Shown: positions 57,043 through 64,000 of the stretch, in pieces
How the letters are laid out: the number at the start of each line of letters is the position of its first letter
Position numbering within the stretch: position 1 is the first letter of the stretch
Assembly (NCBI GenBank): GCA_013400155.1
Contig: VXBM01000214.1
Location: 424,803-488,802 of the forward strand
DNA length: 64,000 nt
Source of the DNA: Helopsaltes ochotensis
Taxonomy: Eukaryota > Chordata > Aves > Passeriformes > Locustellidae
Reading direction: 5' to 3'
The notes under the pieces: model-generated
Told to the model about the DNA's origin: nothing
What the model saw: the letters and a program-made list of their open reading frames with translations, nothing else
Database searches by the model: none
Program-made: the position numbers and the translations under genes

Positions 57043-57099
57043 CTTTATATATATATAAATCTTTATACATATACAGTATTTATATATATATATATAAAG
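57043..57099 (-). repeat. ZBTB2: Long AU inverted repeat in the ZBTB2 3' UTR
   Basis: The arm CTTTATATATATATAAAT (57,043-57,060) pairs with an almost identical reverse complement at 57,077-57,099, which has extra TA units. The loop is 16 bases. Each arm is also self-complementary, so several folds are possible. Confidence 0.75.
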
Positions 57100-57790
57100 A
57101 TTGCCATCACATTACTATTACAGCTACTTAAGTCGAAATTTGACTAAGCAACAACTTTGCCTGACTCTGAAACAGATACCCAAAGGCATACTTGAAGGAA
57201 AACATATGGCTAAAAGAAAACCAACACCCTCAGCTCTTTTTAACCCAATGAACAGAGATTTCTGCATTCCTTGAGAAAAGTTCTGAAGGCTTAGGTTATA
57301 ACCTTAATCAACTTGCATGCGGACTTGTTAAGAGCACGGTGTTTAATCTGCCAGATCTCAAAATGCCTTCTACCAGGGAAACTAAAATACATATATCCTT
57401 TGCTTACCAAACTGATACTCTGTTTCTCGTTACACTCATCATTGTACCTAAATACCCTTTTAAGAAATCTAAATTTTGTTTAAAATCTATTAAATTTGGA
57501 ATAACTAATACTATCAACATAGTTAGCTGGATTGTTTTTTCACGTTCCTTTGTATTAAAATCAATTTTGTTGTGGTTTGATGCAAGAGCTTTTTGTTTGT
57601 TTTGGTGGGAGAGGCAAAGTCCAATTTCTTAATGTGCCAGTACAGTTCTGGTTGCTGAAGACAAAGGGTGGGAAGGAGGTTGCTGGAAAAGATGGCAGGG
57701 GTAAGTGAGGTAAGAGGTAGGGGAGAGGAAAAAATTGATTTAATAAAAAATGAGTAAAGAAACTTTAAAAAATTGATATAGGTTTCACAT

Positions 57791-59153
57791 TCAGTCTAAC
57801 AACACTGCTTCCTGCTCCTTTTTGATGGAGGCTAACACTGCGTTATCAGTCTCTGTGGCTTCTGTGTCCGCACCACCTAACAGAATGGAGCGATCTTCTT
57901 CTAGTGTAAAGACAGAGTTTTGATTTTGGCACGAATGTTTGACTACTTCATTGGGAGTTGAAAAAGTTTTGTCACACAAGTTACATTTGTAGGGCTTGTT
58001 GGTCTGTACTAACATGTTGTCCATTTGACTGCCTTCCTCAAAAGTACAGAGCTCCAGAGTCTGTTTATCCACCATCGTGTATGTGTCCATGCTCTGGTTT
58101 AGGCACACGTGTCTGGCAGCCTGGTTAGCCCTACAAAAGCTTTTGTCACAAGTGCTGCACTTGAAGGGCTTGCCCGTGTGTATGTACATGTGCTCCCTCC
58201 AGTGGCTTTTCTGAATAAATTTGCGACCACAGATGGAACATTCGTATTTCCGTCTCTTTACCTCCCTCTCTTGATCTGCCTGCTCCAGGTTGTCAATGTC
58301 TGCGATATCGGAAGGGGGAGGTGTCTCTGACTGCTGCTGCCCATCAATTATGGGGGAGTCTGAGATCTGCTGCAGCTCGCTGTCACTAATCATCCCCGCT
58401 TCAGGCACTTCCATGGCATCTTTATCAGCTGTGTTGTTACAGAGAGACAAAGAAATATTACTTTCTCCCTGCTGGCTAGATGTGAAGGGAACTCCCGTGT
58501 GGATCTGCAGGTGCTCCCGCAAACTGCTGCGCAGGTTGAACCGGCGACCACAGAGGTGACAGGCATAGTATTTTGGGAAGCTTCCATTCCTTTTCATAAT
58601 GCTTGGCTTGACATGTGCTATTGTGAGAGAGGCAGGCTGTTCATCTGAAGAGGATGCTTCCATATTGGCCTCTTCTCCCGAAGGTGAATTATTACCAGCA
58701 GCAGATACCAATTCTGGAGATAGAGAAGACGGCAATGGGTCAGCAGCAGACATATTTGTCCGGGTTACTTGTGGCAGATTTGCACCCAGCTGTGAGAGCT
58801 GTGAGCCTTCAGAAACCTGCTCTTGGTTTATCCGTGATGTCTGAGGCCGTGGTTCTCGCCCAAGTTTGTCGGTCGCTGACGTAACCTTAGTGGGATGTCT
58901 TATCTGGTGATCTGCAATCTGAATGCCATATAATGAAGATGCCAATGGAAAGACTTGATCCGGGTGAGAAAAAGTTCCCTGACTTGCAAGGCTGGCCTCT
59001 TGAATTAGTGGATATGCATGCAGAAACTTTATTCCCTGTTCTAGTCGAACTGGGTCAATGAGTTGTGGTGCCATCTTCCCAGTGTACATCAAATGCAAGA
59101 GATAACTGAAGATATCTGGCTGTATGTCGGTCGCTTTCAAACGGACACATTCA
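57791..59153 (-). CDS. ZBTB2: ZBTB2 terminal coding exon (rest of BTB, linker, zinc fingers)
   Basis: It starts after the acceptor TTTCACCTTTCAG (59,154-59,166 on -). It completes a Ser codon and reads [20 protein letters not shown]. The stop TGA is at 57,791-57,793. The frame also runs open into the intron to 59,197, but the splice site and family alignment exclude that start. The linker contains the conserved [20 protein letters not shown] stretch. Confidence 0.96.
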
Positions 59154-61329
59154 CTGAAAGGTGAAACAAAATTATATATCAGACATAAGGAAAACATTTC
59201 TTTCCAGTTCTAGGTTATTCAAGCCTTGATAAAAATAGGAGGTTTCTACTTAAATTCAGAAGACAGAATCTGCAATAAATATTAAGGGAAATGCTTTACT
59301 GTAGAAGAGCTAATCTTAGGAGCTACTTGAAAGGTGACTTCTTTCCTCAGTGAAGTAACTGGCTTGAAAGAAAAGCTGTCCCATTGCAATCTAAACCATT
59401 TTCAACTGCTGTTATGTTGTAAATGTGTTCTCACATATTAATATATTTTGTAAACTTGGCTGGATTCAAACACATTTGTAGCTAAATTAAAACCTGCTAG
59501 CATGGGACTCTTAAATTCACAGCCCAATAAACTCTTCTCCGTGTTTAGCCCTGAAAACACCTAAAATCATCTGGCACTTGCCTGCTGGGCTTCTATGTCC
59601 TGCTAGGGTTTACGGTTACAGTTCTGCAAATTTGTGGTATTGCATTGTCCCAAGTGCATTATGATCCAGAAACCACGCAGGGCAGGGTGAGAATCCCCCC
59701 AGGGAGCTGATGCAACAGGTGTAACCCATGGAGTCCAGGTTCCTCACACAGCAGAACAGCAGCTTTTTTTTCTTGAGTAGGGAGGGTGAAATAGCAGCAC
59801 CAGTAGATTGCCCAGTCAGCCTAGCAGTCCCTTGATTAGAGCACTCAAAGGGAGATGCTTTGGCTGTGATGCCCTCTTCAGCCCAACAGGACTGAAACCA
59901 ACACCACCCTCCAGCTCAGAGTGTGCCCTCTGCATCAACCTTTTCAATGCTCTGGACTGAGACAGCTACCACTGCTCTAGCTAAAGCCGTATCTCTGTGC
60001 AGAAAGTAAGGCAAGGTTCACAGAAGAAGAAAGAAAACAGGGAACATCTTTGTGAGATCAATTAGCTAACAGGAAAGGAACTGGGATTCTAATTATTTTT
60101 CATAAGTATTTGTAGCTCCTCTATTAAAAACAAACATAAATAAACCACAGAAATTCAGAAATGGACATGATTGCGTGCTGTGGTCTGAATACTCTTAACT
60201 GCAGAAGGCTACCAAACTGAGGAGGAAATTATAGCCAATTCCTCCATTTCTTGAGGTGCACCCTTCTTGAGCTCTCTCTGTGACTGCTTCTGAATTCAGA
60301 TATATGACTCAAAAGTAAACTGTAATGCTGTCTTCCAAAGATGACTGTGTGCTCTTGATGGAGCATCAAGACTGGTAACATCTGCCTGCAGTCCTGTTTC
60401 AGAAGTGCAAATGCACTTCCGTTCTAGCAGTTCACTTCTGGCTAAGAACTCCTAGCCAATGAATTAAGTGTGAATCACTTAACATAAACTTTTAGACTTT
60501 TAGAGTTAGTTCAAGTATTTTGGAAAAACACCAAAAAAATCTTTAAAGTGGTCTTACACTTTGGTGATATTTTCAATCCCCTCAATGTAAGACTGTGGTA
60601 CAAAAAAAACCAAAAAAACAAAAACAAAACCCAAAACAACAAAAAAAACCCCCAAAACCAACAAACCACACAGAGTACCACAAACCCCCTTATTTTCCAC
60701 CATTACATAGTATTTTATTATTTAATTGACGATAAACTGCAAAGAAATGAAACACATACAACTCTTTTGTAAGTTTATTTCTCAAAACCTTCTAGCAGGT
60801 ACTTATTGGATTGTATATAGCATTACACAAATGTCAAGAACAGAGTCAAGACAGAGTAGAAGATAGTGAGTGGGGGAAGGAAGAGTGCAGGAGAAAAGAC
60901 AGGATCCTTGAAGTACTCAATTGTAGAAATTCAATTTTCTATGTTTTTTAAAGATAAATAATTTGTGTTAAATTATAAAATTAATCTTAACGAATCACAG
61001 TTCAACTTTAACATGTTTTTCAGTGAGGTTCTGGTTTGCAGTTAAGACTGGATTCCAGACTCTTTATGTCATAACAAGAAGCAGAAAGAACATTTTGTTG
61101 CTAGACTTCCTTAGCTTAGTTAACAACATTTAAATGGTGAACCTTTTTAGAGTTACCTGGTTTGATGAACAAACAACATCTTGAAGTAGTTGGAGAAAGA
61201 AGCGAGGACAGATTTGTGTGCCTTGAAGTAGACATCTCCAATGGCAACTGTGCAGTCACACAGGAAACCAAACTCTCTCTGAGCATTTAGCTGCTGCAGC
61301 AGAATAAGTCCATGGTTGGCCAAATCCAT
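57791..61329 (-). CDS. ZBTB2: ZBTB2, BTB/POZ and C2H2 zinc-finger transcription factor
   Basis: Join of 61,329-61,157 and 59,153-57,791 on the - strand gives 511 residues (human about 514, from memory). It is a nuclear DNA-binding repressor that dimerises through BTB. The family member is reported to act in the p53/p21 pathway and to bind unmethylated CpG promoters. The protein starts [20 protein letters not shown], nearly identical to human. Residues about 10-115 form the BTB/POZ fold. After a disordered Ser/Gln-rich linker come four zinc fingers: [10 protein letters not shown]...[15 protein letters not shown]...[15 protein letters not shown]...RHVC and [10 protein letters not shown]...KHSC. 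The last two end in Cys (C2HC type). The C-terminus is [12 protein letters not shown]. The intron phase (two bases, AG|T for Ser) is consistent. It is convergent with AKAP12, as in mammals. Confidence 0.97.
59154..61156 (-). other. ZBTB2: ZBTB2 coding intron
   Basis: A 2.0-kb intron from a GTAACT donor (61,156) to a CAG acceptor (59,154). It holds an A/C-rich tract at 60,601-60,672. Nothing else is recognised. Confidence 0.85.
60601..60672. repeat. A/C-rich low-complexity tract
   Basis: About 70 bases of A runs broken by C and CCC. It is the longest of the similar tracts in the window and lies in the ZBTB2 intron. Confidence 0.7.
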
Positions 61330-61340
61330 TTTTTAACACT
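61157..61340 (-). CDS. ZBTB2: ZBTB2 first coding exon (start codon at 61,329)
   Basis: The acceptor TTTGCTTTTCAG precedes 61,340. Eleven untranslated bases lead to ATG at 61,327-61,329. The exon codes for 57 residues plus AG of the next codon, ending FVHQT at a CAG|GTAACT donor. The reading [20 protein letters not shown] is the classic BTB core (Cys-Asp-Val/Thr...HK..LA). Confidence 0.96.
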
Positions 61341-63755
61341 CTGAAAAGCAAATGACTTTCATGTAAAACTTAACAGTAGATGCACAGATGCAACAGTAGC
61401 TGTCTCTTAACAGATATTTTCTCCAATATCCAGATGCCATACTTTAGTAACACATCTTAATCCCAAGTTACTGTATAAAAGATACGTTACACATAGGCAA
61501 GGATTTCTCTTTCATGAAATGAAAGAGTAAGTGATTCGCCAAGGCTTAAAGAGCAAAGGAGAACCAAGAGCAAAGTGTTCTGAAAAGGCATAGTGTGGGT
61601 ACTTGGATACGGAAATATAAATAGCTAAGGAAGAGGAAGTTAAATTAACAAGTAGTAAAAACACCTATACAGAGTGGGAAAAAGAAAGTGTTTTGGTCGC
61701 CACTTGTCTGCTCAAATAGGAAAACTGAATTTCCTTTCTGATGTCAGTCATTCTCACCTACATTGGTGGGAGTGACACAATCCAATAAAAGACAAGTTAG
61801 ATACTTTTAACCTGGACTTCCAGTGTCTCTGTGTATCTTTTACCTAAAAGTTATGGGTCCATCCATCTGAATCCAAGCCCAACATTAAATAACAGATTAA
61901 ATAATTAAATAATCACATTTGTGATGGTTATGCCCTCTCCTGGGAATTACCAGATACATACCTGAATCTTCCCAGGTTCTAACAGTGAATTCATTCTAGA
62001 TATTGGCCCTCTGGACTATCAATACAGGAGGGGCCAATCTTCTCACCTAATAACTATTGACTTATTTATTGAGACCAGCCACAACAGGATTTTTAAGAAG
62101 TCTGCATGCCTCATGCCTGCCTAGCAAATCAAGAAACTCAGAGGGTGAGAGGTGCAGCTCTGTCCGTGGCTGGCCATCAGCACCAGGCAGGATAACCCCT
62201 GGTAGCCTCCTAGGCCAGGGCTTCCACAGCCCCTCACCCTCCCGGGCACCTCCTGGTACCAGCTGCAGGAGGCTGCCCACAAAGAACTACCTAGGAGCTA
62301 TAAACTTTTTCTCAAGGATTCCAGGGCAGTCTTGGAAGCAGAAATTGGTAACTTTTGGGGGAAAAAATAGACAGGAAAACACATTAGGACAGTTACCCAT
62401 GGTTGGATGGATGGATGGATGGATGGATGGATGGATGGATGGATGGATGGATGAATACAGGGCTAGTAAGGCCAGAGAGTGGAAACAAACTTAAAGCAAA
62501 TAGAGCTTTGGGGAAAAAAAAAAAGGTGAAAGTATGAAGCAATGTAAATCTGTACATAAACATAAAAACAGCAAGAGAAGCCAACAAAATTTCAGGCCAT
62601 GTAATGCGCAGAACAGAACAGAAAGAGAAGGTGGAACTAGAAGTGGACCAAAAGATTTATAAAAAGCCATAGGTGTTTTCCCCTCTAAACTTAGCAGCAA
62701 GTTATTGAAATTTTAAGTCAGGTTCAAACAGCTAGTTTCCTTTATACAGTAAGACCATGGCTTTTTGGGAAACAGAACAGAAGTGTATTCCACATATGCC
62801 AGTATGTTTAGTCACTGGAGAAGCAAGTATTTTGACTTGCTGGAAAGAGAAGAATTCCCTCATATTTAAAGCAAAAACCAGGCTGACTAAATGCCTTCCT
62901 CTGCATTCACATCAGATCAGAACTCACTGGACACAGGGGTATAAAGACAAAGAAAGAAATACAGTGTAAGATACAGGTGATTATTTTCTTACAGTTAATA
63001 AGACAAAAGGAAGTTAGGTTTCAGCTCTCTTTGGGTACATATTCTCCTCCCTAAACTAATGTTTGGATAACTGAGTTTGTACGTACAATATGCTAAGATT
63101 CTCTCCCTCTCTCCACAAGAGGGAATACTTGCTGTCAGCAGGAAGAAAAATCATGCTTGGTGTTATTTAATCCTGCAAGATGCCCCATGTGGGTGATGTT
63201 GCAGAAAACACATTAGATTTTTTTTTTAACCATTCTACATTTTTAAAAATTCAGTCTGGTTTGCACTTGGACAACAAAACTTGCCAAGCAGAGCAAACCA
63301 CCGATGTGAGGGCACTTCAAGCCAGACAAGCATTCCTTCTAGTTATTACCGTCTTAAGTGTGTTTAGTTTGGAGCTTCACTCTTACCCCAAACAGCAAGC
63401 CCTTCCTTAGAGACCTGAATTGATCTTTTAAAAAAATGATACATATGAACAACATTGTGTTTTGCATGTATCTAGATGATATTTAAATGCTCCAGCTAAA
63501 AGCACTACAGTAATTACACCCTGAGGAAATGACACGGCAGATGAAAAGAGCGAGGAAAGCACTTTGTACATTATAGGTAATGCGTGTGCTCAGGAATTTC
63601 ACCCTTAGCTAAATAAAATGGTGATTAACACCGGCGAGGCCGTACTTCAGTGCTGACCGATTCAACGAGTGTGTAAATACTTGCTGTGCCCTGAAACCCC
63701 GTGGGGACGGTCCTTCCCGGGCCCGGCCCCGCTCTGCCGCGGCTTTGGAAATTAC
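61341..63755 (-). other. ZBTB2: ZBTB2 5' intron
   Basis: 2.4 kb between the probable non-coding exon 1 and the BTB exon. It contains a (TGGA)12 microsatellite. A GC-moderate segment at 62,110-62,290 is not recognised as exonic. A T run lies at 63,220-63,228. Confidence 0.6.
62404..62451. repeat. (TGGA)12 microsatellite
   Basis: Twelve uninterrupted tetranucleotide units, then a TGAA variant. It is likely polymorphic in length and usable as a genetic marker. Confidence 0.97.
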
Positions 63756-64000
63756 CTAATCTGTTCAGCGCTGGGTGAGAAGCCACGCGGGGGCGAGCCC
63801 CTTCGGCAAGGGTGCTCGCAGGGAAAAGGGGGCGGCACAAGCTCAGGAAGCACCGGGAAAACGCCGGTACCACACCGCGGGAGTGCGCGGGGCCCGGGCA
63901 GCCAATCGGGCTGGCAGGGAACCGGTCGGGCGCGGCGCTTCCCGCTCTGCCCTCGCACCCCGGGCACCGAACCTCGACAGCGCCGAGCCCGCGGCGCTGC
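63620..64000 (-). promoter_or_regulatory. ZBTB2: CpG island promoter and probable non-coding exon 1 of ZBTB2
   Basis: GC- and CpG-rich sequence begins at about 63,630 and runs to the window edge. On the - strand a plausible donor AG|GTAATT ends an exon at 63,756. This agrees with ZBTB2 having an untranslated first exon. The transcription start, and whether the island drives a divergent transcript, lies at or beyond the window end. Confidence 0.65.

Larger units (their letters stand above)
56155..57790 (-). other. ZBTB2: ZBTB2 3' UTR
   Basis: It extends from the stop codon toward lower coordinates to an AATAAA signal at 56,155-56,160 (TTTATT on +). A GT-rich stretch lies just beyond it on the - strand. 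An earlier signal exists at 57,016-57,021 and a later one at 54,976-54,981, so alternative ends are possible. It contains a long AU-rich inverted repeat. Confidence 0.6.

Noticed and set aside
57791..59197. ZBTB2 starting at 59,197 as a 468-residue protein
   Set aside because: The first 14 codons are intronic, before a clear acceptor. The real BTB start is in the exon at 61,157-61,340.
1..64000. CRISPR arrays, operons, tRNA or rRNA genes
   Set aside because: Nothing of the kind is visible. The window is vertebrate nuclear DNA.

Overview
This is a vertebrate nuclear window, almost certainly from a bird and perhaps a songbird. The evidence is two neighbouring vertebrate genes, avian-type repeats (a CR1 LINE tail at 43,485-43,556 and an LTR of the type common in passerines at about 49,678), short introns and small intergenic distances. 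There are no bacterial features. The window holds most of AKAP12 (gravin/SSeCKS) on the + strand and ZBTB2 on the - strand. They lie tail to tail, in the same order as on human chromosome 6q25.

Positions 1-10,560 are upstream intergenic DNA with no recognisable gene. A GC-rich island at about 10,560-11,990 is interrupted by an 820-base assembly gap (10,729-11,548) and probably holds the distal AKAP12 promoter and first exon. The exons that can be read are an upstream-isoform exon (20,642-20,828), a short exon encoding the beta-isoform start in a second CpG island (ATG at 23,902, exon end 23,926), the giant exon (32,278-35,987), its continuation (36,761-38,676, stop at 38,672-38,674) and a non-coding terminal exon from 39,202 to a poly(A) site near 41,455 or 41,835. 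The protein carries the gravin hallmarks: polybasic calmodulin/membrane-binding segments, tryptophan-anchored WSK repeats and the RII-binding amphipathic helix near the C-terminus.

The region 41,836-56,150 is intergenic. It holds the CR1 and LTR fragments, an isolated CpG-rich block with a 13-bp minisatellite, a diverged direct repeat pair (47.2 and 52.3 kb) and a diverged extra copy of the AKAP12 terminal intron/3' exon (48.8-49.3 kb).

ZBTB2 follows on the - strand: 3' UTR (about 56,155-57,790), zinc-finger exon (57,791-59,153), BTB exon (61,157-61,340) and a CpG-island promoter with a probable non-coding exon 1 (about 63,756-64,000). The spliced protein is 511 residues.

The most notable observation is a 773-base, phase-0 intron (35,988-36,760) inside what is normally one uninterrupted giant AKAP12 exon. 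The intron carries decayed gravin-like coding sequence in shifting frames. This suggests that part of the exon turned into an intron. The second is the AKAP12 3'-end duplicate, which still has a splice acceptor.
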